A stretch of DNA of 41,114 nt from Candidatus Bipolaricaulota bacterium (GTDB lineage: Bacteria > Bipolaricaulota > Bipolaricaulia > UBA7950 > UBA9294), in NCBI GenBank assembly GCA_030603215.1, contig JAUVYF010000005.1, positions 1 to 41,114 on the forward strand, in the 5' to 3' direction. Position numbers and translations under genes: made by a program. Under the pieces are notes generated by a model that was not told the DNA's origin, ran no database searches, and worked only from the letters and a program-made list of their open reading frames with translations. Below are positions 14,626-23,453 of this stretch, one piece after another. How positions within the stretch are numbered: position 1 is the stretch's first letter; every line of letters begins with the position of its first letter.

Positions 14626-15624
14626 GTGGCCAAACCAAAGGTTGCGTTTTATTGGTGTGCCTCATGTGGAGGGTGTGAAGAGGCCGTCATTGACCTCAAC
14701 GAAGATCTGTTAAAGGTTGCGGACGCGGTGGACATCGTGCTGTGGCCGGTTGCGTTAGACTTCAAGCGCAAGGATATCGAGGCCCTGACCGATAACGAGA
14801 TCGCAGTGAGCTTCATTAATGGGGCAGTGAGGCTGGAAGAACAGCGGGAAATGGTTGAGCTGCTGAGGAAGAAGTCGCAGTTGGTCGTTGCTTTTGGCGC
14901 CTGTGCTTGTATGGGCGGCATTCCCGGCCTCGGGAACTTCTATTCCAGGGAGACAATCTTTCACAAGGCCTACACCGACACTCCCAGCGTGAAAAACCCG
15001 AGCGGCGTTCTCCCCCAACAGGCTACGACAGTCACTGAAGGCGAACTGACCTTGCCCAAGTTCTACGACACGGTGCAGACACTGGACCAAACCATCCCCG
15101 TAGATTACTACCTCCCTGGGTGCCCACCACCGCCAGACCTGATACTAAACGCGGTAAACGCCATTCTTGCCGGAGAGCTTCCCGACAAGGGAGCAGTCCT
15201 CGCACCGGAAAAGGCGCTGTGCGATACTTGTTCCCGCCTGGAGTCCAAACCGGATAAGCTGTCGATAAACGACATAAAGCGTCCGTGGGAGATCAAGATC
15301 GATCCGGAGAAGTGCTTCCTTACCCAAGGCTTGATCTGTCTCGGCCCGGCCACCCGGTCAGGGTGTGGAGAGACGTGCATCCGCGCCAATCAGCCATGCC
15401 GCGGTTGTTTCGGTCCCGTTGCTGGGGTTGCCGATCAGGGCGCGAAAGCCCTTTCCATGATCGCGTCCATCTTGGGCGTTGAGGGAGAGGAAGAGATGAG
15501 CGATGAACAGGTTCAACGGCTCGTAAATCGGATCGCCGATCCGGCAGGAACGTTCTACCGATACAGTCTACCAGCCTCTCTTCTTAGACGAAAGATGATA
15601 CAGGGTCTAGAAGGAGAAGAATGA
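14626..15624 (+). CDS. mvhG: Mvh-like (group 3c-like) soluble [NiFe]-hydrogenase small subunit
   Basis: A 332-residue cytoplasmic subunit without a Tat signal. The N-terminal domain carries the proximal cluster ligands in YWCASCGGCEEA (Cys11 and Cys14), GACACMGG (about 91-98) and LPGCPPPPD. The C-terminal third is cysteine-rich, with CDTC, a long CFLTQGLIC...CGETC stretch and CRGCFGPV, consistent with extra [4Fe-4S] clusters. It resembles MvhG of methanogens and related ferredoxin/heterodisulfide-linked hydrogenases. It starts at GTG 14626, with AGGGAGG 8 nt upstream, and overlaps the large-subunit gene by 4 nt. Its expected electron partner MvhD is encoded 15 kb downstream next to hdrA, so the two loci probably form one complex. 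Confidence 0.9.
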   Translation: MAKPKVAFYWCASCGGCEEAVIDLNEDLLKVADAVDIVLWPVALDFKRKDIEALTDNEIAVSFINGAVRLEEQREMVELLRKKSQLVVAFGACACMGGIPGLGNFYSRETIFHKAYTDTPSVKNPSGVLPQQATTVTEGELTLPKFYDTVQTLDQTIPVDYYLPGCPPPPDLILNAVNAILAGELPDKGAVLAPEKALCDTCSRLESKPDKLSINDIKRPWEIKIDPEKCFLTQGLICLGPATRSGCGETCIRANQPCRGCFGPVAGVADQGAKALSMIASILGVEGEEEMSDEQVQRLVNRIADPAGTFYRYSLPASLLRRKMIQGLEGEE

Positions 15625-17135
15625 AAAAGATAACCATCGACCCCATAACCCGGCTCGAGGGACACGGAAAGATTGAAATCTTCCTCAACGAAGCAGGTAA
15701 CTGTGAGAAGGCCTACCTTCAGATCCCTGAACTTCGAGGCTTCGAACAGTTCTCCATAGGACGAGCCGCCGAGGAGATGCCGCGGATCACCACCATGATC
15801 TGCGGGGTGTGTCCTACGGCACACCACATGGCGGCGACCAAGGCTCTCGATGACCTGTTCAAAGTCGAGCCCACCTCGGCGGCAAAGAAGATCAGGGAGT
15901 TGATGTACTCCGCCTTCCAGGCAGAGGACCACCTGCTTCACTTCTTCTTCCTCGGCGGTCCCGACTTTATTGTCGGCCCGCAGGCGCCCGCTAGGGAGCG
16001 CAACATCCTAGGAGTCATCGCCAAGGTTGGAATCGATACCGGGAGTAAGGTAATCGAGGTACGAAAGAGGCTACGAAACGTGCTACGGATCATCGGTGGC
16101 AAGCCAGTTATGCCCAGCGCCGGTCTGCCAGGCGGGGTTTCGAAAGGGATCAACGAGGAAGAGAAACAGACCATCATCGAGGCCGGAGAGTACGCGGTTG
16201 AGTTCTGTCAGTTCGCGCTTGAGTTTTTCGATGATATCGTCCTAAAGAACAAGGACTACGTCGAGCTTATCACCGGCGACACCTATCAGCACCGCACCTA
16301 CTACATGGGATTGGTGGACAAGAACAATAAGGTCAACTTCTACGATGGCCTTATCCGTGTTGTCGACCCGAACGGCAAGGAATTCGCCAAGTTCAAGGGC
16401 CAGGATTACCTCGATCACATTGAAGAGCGCGTGGAACCGTGGACATATGTCAAGTTCTCCTACCTCAAACAGTTGGGCTGGAAAGGATTTGTCGACGGGG
16501 AACAGAGCGGGGTGTTTCGTGTTGCCCCGTTAGCTCGGTTGAACGCGGCCGATGGAATGGCGACACCACTTGCACAGCAAGCATATGAGAAGATGTATTC
16601 CGTCTTGGGCGGAAAGCCCGTTCACAGCACATTGGCCTACCACTGGGCACGGCTCGTGGAAGCGCTCTACGCCTCAGAGCGGCTGTTGGAGCTCGCCCGT
16701 GACCCGGAGATCACCTCCAAGGATATAATCAACCTGCCAACGGAGACCCCAAGGGAGGGAGTCGGGGTAGTCGAGGCTCCACGAGGGACACTGATCCATC
16801 ACTACAAGACGGACGATGAGGGAATCCTCACTGATGTTAACCTGATCGTCGCTACTCAGAACAATTCTGCCGCAATCAACATGTCGATCGAACGGGCCGC
16901 CAAGTCGCTCATCAAAGATGGTGAAGTGCCAAACGGGATCCTAAACATGATCGAGATGGCGTTTAGGGCATATGATCCGTGCCATGCGTGTGCGACCCAT
17001 TCGCTCCCAGGCAGGATGGCCCTGGATGTAAATGTGTACGACACTAAGAGAAAGCTGATCAAGAGGCTACAGAAAAACAGCTGCACCACGTCGACCAGCG
17101 GGGATGGAGTGGGAGAAGCGGTTTCCAATACCTAG
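15621..17135 (+). CDS. mvhA: Mvh-like (group 3c-like) soluble [NiFe]-hydrogenase large subunit
   Basis: A 504-residue catalytic subunit that splits or makes H2. The NiFe ligands are Cys61 and Cys64 in MICGVCPTAHH and Cys454 and Cys457 in DPCHACATH. The usual N-terminal DPITRLEGHG is at residues 7-16. After His460 comes a 44-residue tail, whose last part is rich in Ser/Thr/Gly; part or all of it may be removed by the protease encoded next. The ATG overlaps the end of the small-subunit gene and has AGAAGGAGAAG upstream. The two-subunit, signal-less layout fits a cytoplasmic MvhAG core that needs MvhD and HdrABC to pass electrons on. Confidence 0.92.
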   Translation: MKKITIDPITRLEGHGKIEIFLNEAGNCEKAYLQIPELRGFEQFSIGRAAEEMPRITTMICGVCPTAHHMAATKALDDLFKVEPTSAAKKIRELMYSAFQAEDHLLHFFFLGGPDFIVGPQAPARERNILGVIAKVGIDTGSKVIEVRKRLRNVLRIIGGKPVMPSAGLPGGVSKGINEEEKQTIIEAGEYAVEFCQFALEFFDDIVLKNKDYVELITGDTYQHRTYYMGLVDKNNKVNFYDGLIRVVDPNGKEFAKFKGQDYLDHIEERVEPWTYVKFSYLKQLGWKGFVDGEQSGVFRVAPLARLNAADGMATPLAQQAYEKMYSVLGGKPVHSTLAYHWARLVEALYASERLLELARDPEITSKDIINLPTETPREGVGVVEAPRGTLIHHYKTDDEGILTDVNLIVATQNNSAAINMSIERAAKSLIKDGEVPNGILNMIEMAFRAYDPCHACATHSLPGRMALDVNVYDTKRKLIKRLQKNSCTTSTSGDGVGEAVSNT

Positions 17136-17192
17136 ATGCGACGCGCGTACCATAAGGCGAGAAACTGCAAGCAAAGGACTTGCCAGAGAAAC

Positions 17193-17726
17193 ATGAAAAC
17201 GATTATCTTGGGGATTGGGAATCCCATCCTGAGCGATGATGGAGTTGGTATCAAAATCGCTCAACAGATCAAAGAGCGCAATCCGGATCTGAAAGTGGTA
17301 GAGACAGGCGGGGTGGGAATCAACCTCCTCGATCACGTCATCGGTTACGATCGACTCATCATCATCGACTCGATTAAGACGGGAGATGGAACCATAGGTG
17401 ATATCTACAAGCTGGACCTTGATGACCTCGACGCCAGTATGGACCTAACCCCCTCACACGGCATGAACATCGCGACCACACTCCGACTCGGGCATGGTTT
17501 AGGTTACGACACGCCTGCACAGATTAGAATCTACGCCATTGAGATCCTAGACAATACCACCTTTCGGGAAAGTTGTACCAAAGAAATAGAACGTCAAATA
17601 CCTACAATTGCGGGAAAAATAATGCGGGAGGAGCAATTATGCGCAATTCACACGCTGGGCTCGCCCCTTTGTCAGCCGTTACAGAACCGGCCTGTATCTA
17701 AGCCGAAGCCGCGCCGCGCGCGGTAG
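17193..17726 (+). CDS. [NiFe]-hydrogenase maturation endopeptidase (HyaD/HybD family)
   Basis: A 177-residue protease that should process the neighbouring large subunit. The signature GIGNPILSDDGVG is at residues 7-19, with Asp15/Asp16, the aspartates in LIIIDSIK (near 59) and His89 in PSHGMN as likely metal ligands. I chose ATG 17193, where homology begins; the in-frame ATG at 17136 directly after the large-subunit stop adds a basic leader unlike the family, although the ribosome-binding site is weak at both. The C-terminal 25 residues (about 152 onward) are basic and proline-rich and not typical. It differs clearly from the HycI-type protease at 1559-2044, so each hydrogenase appears to have its own enzyme. 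Confidence 0.88.
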   Translation: MKTIILGIGNPILSDDGVGIKIAQQIKERNPDLKVVETGGVGINLLDHVIGYDRLIIIDSIKTGDGTIGDIYKLDLDDLDASMDLTPSHGMNIATTLRLGHGLGYDTPAQIRIYAIEILDNTTFRESCTKEIERQIPTIAGKIMREEQLCAIHTLGSPLCQPLQNRPVSKPKPRRAR

Positions 17727-17750
17727 CAAGCGTCATCAGGAGTGATTGGA

Positions 17751-20033
17751 ATGGGAACGCGGGCGAGGATGAGTGTGCGCGGGGTAGTGCAAGGGGTTGG
17801 ATTCAGGCCGTTTGTTTACCGTCTGGCCCGTGAACACAAACTAACTGGCTGGGTACGAAACACCTCCGGAGCTGTGGAGATCGAGGTAGAAGGGGACAAG
17901 AATGCCGTTACTAGTTTCCTTAAGATCTTTGAAGCAAAGGCTCCGCCGCGGGCGAGCATCGAAACACTCGACACTACCTTCTATCCAACCAAGGGGTACA
18001 CCGGTTTTGAAATTCGTGACAGCCTAAGCCAGGAGAGCGAGTATCAGCTTGTCTCCCCGGATATCGCTACCTGCGAGGACTGTAGGCGGGAGATCCTCTC
18101 CCCCGGTGATCGCCGCTACCGTTATCCATTCACCAACTGCACCAACTGCGGACCGCGGTTCACCATTATCCAAGGGATTCCCTACGACCGAGCCGCGACG
18201 ACCATGCGCGCGTTTGTCATGTGCGGTGAGTGTCAGCAAGAATACGAGGACCCGCTCGATCGACGGTTCCACGCTCAACCGAACGCCTGTCCTATCTGCG
18301 GTCCGCGACTGGAGCTTGTCGATTCCAACGGCACTGTGATCGCGTGCGACGATCCCATCGCCGCGACGAGCGAGCTGTTACAACAGGGAAAGGTTGTTGC
18401 TGTCAAGGGGCTGGGAGGATTCCACCTTGTGTGTGACGCCACCAGTGGCCCTGCGGTTATGCGGTTGAGAGAGAGGAAGGGACGCCATGCCAAGCCGTTT
18501 GCGGTCATGATGGAAAGCCTAGAAGAAATCGAACAGCACTGCGTGGTCTCTCGTGAGGAGAGGGAACTTCTGTTAAGCCCTGAGTGCCCGATCGTCCTCT
18601 TGCGGTGGCGACATCGCGCCTCGAGGATCTCCCCCGCGGTCGCGCCCAACCTGTGCTACCTGGGGGCAATGCTTCCGTATACCCCACTACATCACATCCT
18701 TCTTCGAGATTCCGGCCGGCCATTGGTAATGACGAGCGGTAATATCAGCGGGGAGCCTCTGGCTAAGGATAACGAGGAGGCGTTAGCGCGGCTGGGAGAC
18801 ATCGCCGATTACTTCTTACTGCACGACCGCGAGATCCACGTCCGTTGCGACGACAGTGTATGCATGGTTGTGGACACTCCTCAGGTTCTAAGACACGCCC
18901 GCGGCTACGCTCCATCACCGATTTCCCTTCATTTTAAGTCCAAGCAGATCCTCGCCTGCGGAGCCGAACTCAAGAACACGTTCTGCTTCACCAAAGAGAG
19001 ACACGCCTTCTTGAGCCAGCATATCGGCGAGATGGACAACGAAGGGACCATTGAGCACTTCGCGGACACGATAGCCCTGTATCAACACCTATTTCGCGTC
19101 ACTCCAGAGCTTGTCGCCTGCGACATGCACCCAGACTACGCTTCCACCAAATATGCTCACATCCTAGCGAAGAAGCAGGGATTGACCCTGACAGCAGTGC
19201 AACACCACCACGCCCACGTGGTCGCTTGTCTAACCGACAACGGTGTAGAGGGCCCGGTGATCGGGGTCGCGTTCGACGGCACCGGTTACGGCACCGACGA
19301 AACGATCTGGGGAGGCGAGTTCTTAATCGCTGACCGGTACAAGTTTGAACGGGTGGGACACCTGGAACAGGTTCCCTTGCCCGGCGGCGAGGCAGCAATA
19401 AGAAGGCCTTACCGGATGGCCCTTTCTTACCTCTACACCCTCCTGGGAGATGACGTGTCGTTGGACGGGCTCTCGTTGAGCAAGATAGATCCCGCAGAGC
19501 GGGATGTCATAAGACAGCAGTCGCGACAGCGGATAAACGCCCCCTTGACTTCCTCGGCTGGGCGGCTGTTCGATGCGGTCTCCGCGCTCATCGGAGTACG
19601 AGACAAGATCGACTATGACGCCCAGGCAGCGATCGAGCTTGAGATGGTCGCTCTCGGAAGATCCGGAGAGCGCGGGATCTATCCGATCTTGCTGGATAGA
19701 GCGAATGAGATGCAGGTAGTACGGTTAGGTTCACTTTTCGCTCAGATCGTGAAAGAGATAAGAGATAAGGTACCCGCCGCGATTATCGCGGCCAGGTTCC
19801 ACACAACCATGGCTCAAGCGACCGCCCGAGTGTGCACGGCTATAGCAGGCAATCGGGGCTTAAAGAGGGTGGCATTAACCGGCGGCGTCTTCCAAAACCG
19901 CCTACTGCTACGGTTAACCACGGCTATCCTCCGTGAAGAGGGATTTACCGTGTTGACCCACAACAGGGTTCCCTGTAATGACGGTGGCATCTCCGTCGGC
20001 CAGGCCGTGATTGCCAATTTTAAGCACCAGTAA
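17751..20033 (+). CDS. hypF: carbamoyltransferase HypF
   Basis: A 760-residue enzyme that makes thiocarboxamide on HypE from carbamoyl phosphate, the source of the cyanide ligands of the NiFe site. Domains in order are an acylphosphatase-like N-terminus (RGVVQGVGFRPFVYRL, near residue 10), two zinc-finger pairs (CEDC...CTNC and CGEC...CPIC, roughly 105-185), a YrdC/Sua5-like domain (KGLGGFHLVCDA, about 220; MTSGNISGEP, about 328) and a Kae1-like C-terminal half (HHHAHVVA, then VAFDGTGYG and LTGGVFQN). I chose ATG 17751, with AGGAG 8 nt upstream, over the GTG at 17742, which lies within that ribosome-binding site. It opens the hyp block and is full length. Confidence 0.96.
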   Translation: MGTRARMSVRGVVQGVGFRPFVYRLAREHKLTGWVRNTSGAVEIEVEGDKNAVTSFLKIFEAKAPPRASIETLDTTFYPTKGYTGFEIRDSLSQESEYQLVSPDIATCEDCRREILSPGDRRYRYPFTNCTNCGPRFTIIQGIPYDRAATTMRAFVMCGECQQEYEDPLDRRFHAQPNACPICGPRLELVDSNGTVIACDDPIAATSELLQQGKVVAVKGLGGFHLVCDATSGPAVMRLRERKGRHAKPFAVMMESLEEIEQHCVVSREERELLLSPECPIVLLRWRHRASRISPAVAPNLCYLGAMLPYTPLHHILLRDSGRPLVMTSGNISGEPLAKDNEEALARLGDIADYFLLHDREIHVRCDDSVCMVVDTPQVLRHARGYAPSPISLHFKSKQILACGAELKNTFCFTKERHAFLSQHIGEMDNEGTIEHFADTIALYQHLFRVTPELVACDMHPDYASTKYAHILAKKQGLTLTAVQHHHAHVVACLTDNGVEGPVIGVAFDGTGYGTDETIWGGEFLIADRYKFERVGHLEQVPLPGGEAAIRRPYRMALSYLYTLLGDDVSLDGLSLSKIDPAERDVIRQQSRQRINAPLTSSAGRLFDAVSALIGVRDKIDYDAQAAIELEMVALGRSGERGIYPILLDRANEMQVVRLGSLFAQIVKEIRDKVPAAIIAARFHTTMAQATARVCTAIAGNRGLKRVALTGGVFQNRLLLRLTTAILREEGFTVLTHNRVPCNDGGISVGQAVIANFKHQ

Positions 20034-20053
20034 GTGGTGAGGAGGGAGAAACG

Positions 20054-20272
20054 ATGTGTGTTGCTATCCCCGCACGCGTTAACTCAATACAAGGCGAACA
20101 GGCAGAGGTGGGAATTGGCGGGATCACCCGCACGGTGAGTCTCCAGTTGACCCCGGAGGCCAAGGTAGGAGACTATGTAATCGTTCACACCGGTTACGCG
20201 ATTAACGTCCTCGATCAACAGGAGGGAGAGGAGACCCTGCGGTTAATCGAGGCGATCGCGCGCACGGCTTAA
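20054..20272 (+). CDS. hypC: hydrogenase maturation chaperone HypC
   Basis: A 72-residue chaperone with the invariant N-terminus MCVAIPARV, whose Cys2 is needed to hold the Fe(CN)2CO unit with HypD and to pass it to the large-subunit precursor. The fold is a small beta barrel with GDYVIVHTGYAINVLD in the second half, as in the family. It has GGAGGGAG upstream of the ATG and lies 20 nt after hypF. With two hydrogenases in the window but only one hypC here, it may serve both. Confidence 0.96.
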   Translation: MCVAIPARVNSIQGEQAEVGIGGITRTVSLQLTPEAKVGDYVIVHTGYAINVLDQQEGEETLRLIEAIARTA

Positions 20273-20281
20273 GGAGGGGAA

Positions 20282-21373
20282 TTGAAGTACGTCTCCGAGT
20301 TCAGAGACTCTGCGTTGGCTAAGGGGTTGATCGCGCAGGTTTGTCGCCTGTCCAGTACACCGGCCCGGTTTATGGAGTTTTGCGGCGGACACACGGTGAC
20401 CATCTTCCGCTACGGCATCCGCCAGGTTCTTCCACAGACAGTGACCATGGTTTCCGGTCCTGGGTGTCCAGTATGCGTAACCGCAAACAAAGACTTGGAC
20501 AAGACAATAGCCCTGGCGCATTTCCCCGATGTGATCCTTGCCACCTTCGGCGATATGTTGAGGATCCCTGGCAGCCACTCTAGTCTGCAACAGGCCAAGG
20601 CCGAGGGCGCGGATGTGCGGATGGTCTACTCTGCCATGGACGCGCTCAATATCGCGCGGGAAAACCCAGAGAAACATGTGATCTTCGTGGGAATCGGGTT
20701 TGAAACCACAGCCCCGACAATTGCCGCGTCGGTCCTGCAAGCTGCGAAAGAGGGACTGGACAACTACTACATTCTCTCCTTACACAAGCTCTCCCCGCCG
20801 GTGGTTAAAGCCTTGCTCGATTCCGGTGAGGTCAACCTGGATGGGTTCATCTGTCCGGGGCACGTGTCAACAGTCACCGGCTCGCAGGCATGGGAGTTCA
20901 TCTCTCGCGATTACGGTATTCCGTGTGTTGTATCTGGCTTTGAGCCGCTTGATGTCCTACACTCTATAAGTATGTTGGTTTCACAGGTGGAAACGAAGCG
21001 CGCGGAGGTTGAGATAGCCTACCGCAGAGGTGTTCAGCCGGAAGGGAACCCCACCGCCCTGCGGCTGATGCGCGAGGTGTTCGCCCCCTGCCCGGCCGAC
21101 TGGCGCGGGATGGGAGAGATCCCCGCTAGCGGGCTTAAGCTGCGCGAAGCGTACTTAGAGTTCGATGCCGAGACAGCGTTCGACATCGACTCGGGCCCGA
21201 CACGGGAGACTGAAGGGTGTTTGTGCGGCCAGATCCTGCGCGGGGTAGCGACTCCGCAAGACTGTCCGTTGTTCGGCAAGGCGTGCACACCGGAGGAGCC
21301 AGTTGGACCGTGCATGGTTTCTTCGGAGGGAAGCTGTTCCGCCTACTACCGATACGGAGGGGAGCATGCCTGA
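20282..21373 (+). CDS. hypD: iron-sulfur maturation protein HypD
   Basis: A 363-residue scaffold on which the Fe(CN)2CO group is built together with HypC. Conserved blocks are FMEFCGGHTVTIFRYGI (about 31-47), SGPGCPVCVT (about 58-67) and GIGFETTAPTIA. The C-terminal cysteines in EGCLCGQIL...DCPLFGKACTPEEPVGPC should bind its [4Fe-4S] cluster. It starts at TTG 20282, with AAGGAGG just upstream. Its 3' end overlaps hypE by 8 nt. All the motif blocks expected of the family are present. Confidence 0.96.
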   Translation: MKYVSEFRDSALAKGLIAQVCRLSSTPARFMEFCGGHTVTIFRYGIRQVLPQTVTMVSGPGCPVCVTANKDLDKTIALAHFPDVILATFGDMLRIPGSHSSLQQAKAEGADVRMVYSAMDALNIARENPEKHVIFVGIGFETTAPTIAASVLQAAKEGLDNYYILSLHKLSPPVVKALLDSGEVNLDGFICPGHVSTVTGSQAWEFISRDYGIPCVVSGFEPLDVLHSISMLVSQVETKRAEVEIAYRRGVQPEGNPTALRLMREVFAPCPADWRGMGEIPASGLKLREAYLEFDAETAFDIDSGPTRETEGCLCGQILRGVATPQDCPLFGKACTPEEPVGPCMVSSEGSCSAYYRYGGEHA

Positions 21374-22370
21374 TAGGATCCTGTTAGCACACGGAAGCGG
21401 GGGAAAATTGGCGCACCGTCTGGTGACCGAAACCTTCGTAAGTCGCCTGGGGAATCCAATCCTTGCCCAAATGGACGACGCAGCGACCTTCAACCTGAGT
21501 GGCACGGTGGCGTTCACAACCGATAGCTACGTAGTCGATCCGATCTTCTTCCCCGGCGGGGACATAGGGAAGCTCGCCGTCTGCGGGACGGTCAACGATC
21601 TTGCGATGTCCGGGGCACGCCCGTTGTATCTATCCCTTGCCGTCATCATCGAAGAGGGATTCTCTAAGAGTGATCTAGAGAGGATCGTGGACTCCATCCA
21701 CCAAGCTACCATTGAAGCAGGGATGACGATCGTCACGGGGGATACGAAGGTGGTTAATCAGGGAAGCGCTGATAAGCTCTACATCAACACCGCCGGCGTG
21801 GGTATCGTGCCGGAGGGGGTAAATGTTTCCGGGAAGAACGCCAAGCCAGGAGACAAGATCCTCCTCTCAGGACCGATCGGAGATCACGGAATCGCGGTGA
21901 TGAGCAAGCGAGAGGGGCTACGCTTTTCTAGCAAATTAGAGAGCGACTCCGCACCCTTGAATGACATGGTGGAAAGGATCCTCGCAACGGGCCAACAGGT
22001 TCATTGCCTACGCGATCCTACGCGGGGAGGGCTAGCGACCACCCTCAATGAACTGGCCCAACAGTCGCACACGCGGATCGTCATCGAGGAAGCGGCGATC
22101 CCGGTACGTGAAGAGGTTCTGGGAGCATGCGAGATGCTGGGACTCGACCCGCTGTACGTGGCAAACGAGGGGAAGCTGGTCGCTGTATTACCCGCCTCCG
22201 GTGTCGACAAGGTTCTCGCCGCGATGCGAAGCAGTTGCTACGGCAAGAGAGCTGTCATCATCGGGGAGGTGACCGACGGGGAGCCGGGCCGCGTGGTCAT
22301 GAGGACGCACCTTGGATCGTTCCGTGTTATCGATATGTTGACCGGCGACATCCTGCCTAGGATCTGCTAA
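21366..22370 (+). CDS. hypE: hydrogenase maturation protein HypE
   Basis: A 334-residue PurM-like ATPase that dehydrates the carbamoyl group on its C-terminal cysteine to a thiocyanate. The protein ends in LPRIC, the exact C-terminal cysteine motif needed. N-terminal LLAHGSGGKLAHRL and the TDSYVVDPIFFPGGDIGKLAVCG region, about 60 residues later, are typical. I chose ATG 21366, with GGAGGGGAG upstream; the earlier in-frame ATG at 21303 lies well inside hypD and adds residues not found in the family. It overlaps hypD by 8 nt, so the two are likely translationally coupled. Confidence 0.96.
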   Translation: MPDRILLAHGSGGKLAHRLVTETFVSRLGNPILAQMDDAATFNLSGTVAFTTDSYVVDPIFFPGGDIGKLAVCGTVNDLAMSGARPLYLSLAVIIEEGFSKSDLERIVDSIHQATIEAGMTIVTGDTKVVNQGSADKLYINTAGVGIVPEGVNVSGKNAKPGDKILLSGPIGDHGIAVMSKREGLRFSSKLESDSAPLNDMVERILATGQQVHCLRDPTRGGLATTLNELAQQSHTRIVIEEAAIPVREEVLGACEMLGLDPLYVANEGKLVAVLPASGVDKVLAAMRSSCYGKRAVIIGEVTDGEPGRVVMRTHLGSFRVIDMLTGDILPRIC

Positions 22371-22372
22371 CA

Positions 22373-22714
22373 ATGCACGAGCTGTCGATTACACAAATGA
22401 TGCTCGATCTTGTTCTTGAAGAAGCGCGGAAGAACGACGCCGCGCGGGTACAGGCGATCACGCTCGTAATCGGCAAGATGTCAGGGATTGTCGATGACTG
22501 TGTCCGGTTCTACTTTGATTTCTTGAGTCGTGACACCATAGCCAAAGGGGCGCGTCTCGCGTTCAAACCGGTTCCCGCAAAGGCACGGTGCAGGGAATGT
22601 GGCAGAGAGTTTAAGCTGGAGGAACTGAAGTGGGTCTGTCCCGGTTGCGGGACAACCTGTATTGAAATCGTAGGGGGTAAGGAACTCTATGTAGAAAGTA
22701 TCGAGGTGGAATAA
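22373..22714 (+). CDS. hypA: nickel-insertion protein HypA
   Basis: A 113-residue nickel chaperone. The N-terminal MHELSIT supplies the Met-His nickel site. A zinc site is formed by CRECG (about 64-68) and CPGCG (about 82-86). It acts with HypB to insert nickel into the large-subunit precursors. It begins 2 nt after the hypE stop and shares a base with the hypB start (TAATG). Confidence 0.95.
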   Translation: MHELSITQMMLDLVLEEARKNDAARVQAITLVIGKMSGIVDDCVRFYFDFLSRDTIAKGARLAFKPVPAKARCRECGREFKLEELKWVCPGCGTTCIEIVGGKELYVESIEVE

Positions 22715-23364
22715 TGGAAATAAAGGTTCTAAAAGACATCCTCAGCGCTAACGATCAACGGGCCCGTGAAAACCGGGCATTACTGGATGAGCATCACGTC
22801 TTTACGGTGAACATAACCGCCTCACCCGGCGCTGGTAAGACGAGCGTGATCTTGGAGACGATACACCGGCTCAAGGACAGGATCACCTTCGGTGTTGTGG
22901 AGGGGGATGTCAGCTCGAGCATCGACGCAAAGATGGTGGGGAAAGAGGGAGTGCCGGTGGTTCAGATCAATACTGGCGGCACCTGTCACCTCGACGCAAC
23001 CATGGTTTCAAACGCGCTTTCCAACCTGCCGCTCGCCAAGATTGACCTGCTCATCATAGAAAACGTCGGCAACCTAATCTGCCCGGCCTCGTTCGCGCTT
23101 GGCGAGGATCGGAAGGTGCTGGTTGCTAGTGTTCCTGAAGGGCACGATAAGCCACACAAGTACCCGGTAATGTTCAGCCAAGCAGATGTCGTCATACTGA
23201 ACAAGATGGATCTCTTGCCGCACACCGATTTTGACCTCAAGGCATTCGAGAGTGCGGTTGACGGACTGAGCAACAAAGCGCAGATCCTCAGAGTTTCGTG
23301 CAAGACGGGTGAGGGGATAGAGGCCTGGATCGCGTGGCTACTCGAGCAGCTGCCCGCCTGTTGA
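22714..23364 (+). CDS. hypB: nickel-insertion GTPase HypB
   Basis: A 216-residue SIMIBI-class GTPase. The P-loop is ASPGAGKTS (residues 36-44), the metal/switch region contains EGDVSSSIDA and NTGGTCHLDA, and NKMDLLPH gives guanine specificity. It has neither the histidine-rich stretch nor the N-terminal CxxCGC nickel site found in some homologues, so it is the plain form that relies on HypA or other nickel carriers. It is the last gene of the hydrogenase/hyp operon; 89 nt separate it from the convergent apgM gene, and I saw no clear terminator there. Confidence 0.96.
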   Translation: MEIKVLKDILSANDQRARENRALLDEHHVFTVNITASPGAGKTSVILETIHRLKDRITFGVVEGDVSSSIDAKMVGKEGVPVVQINTGGTCHLDATMVSNALSNLPLAKIDLLIIENVGNLICPASFALGEDRKVLVASVPEGHDKPHKYPVMFSQADVVILNKMDLLPHTDFDLKAFESAVDGLSNKAQILRVSCKTGEGIEAWIAWLLEQLPAC

Positions 23365-23453
23365 TTGCTCCAAGGAACGTAGGTACATCGTTAGCGTCAT
23401 TAGAGCTTTCCCTCAGTATCCAAGAGTCGCTGTTTCTGGTCGCTGCGGGTCTT

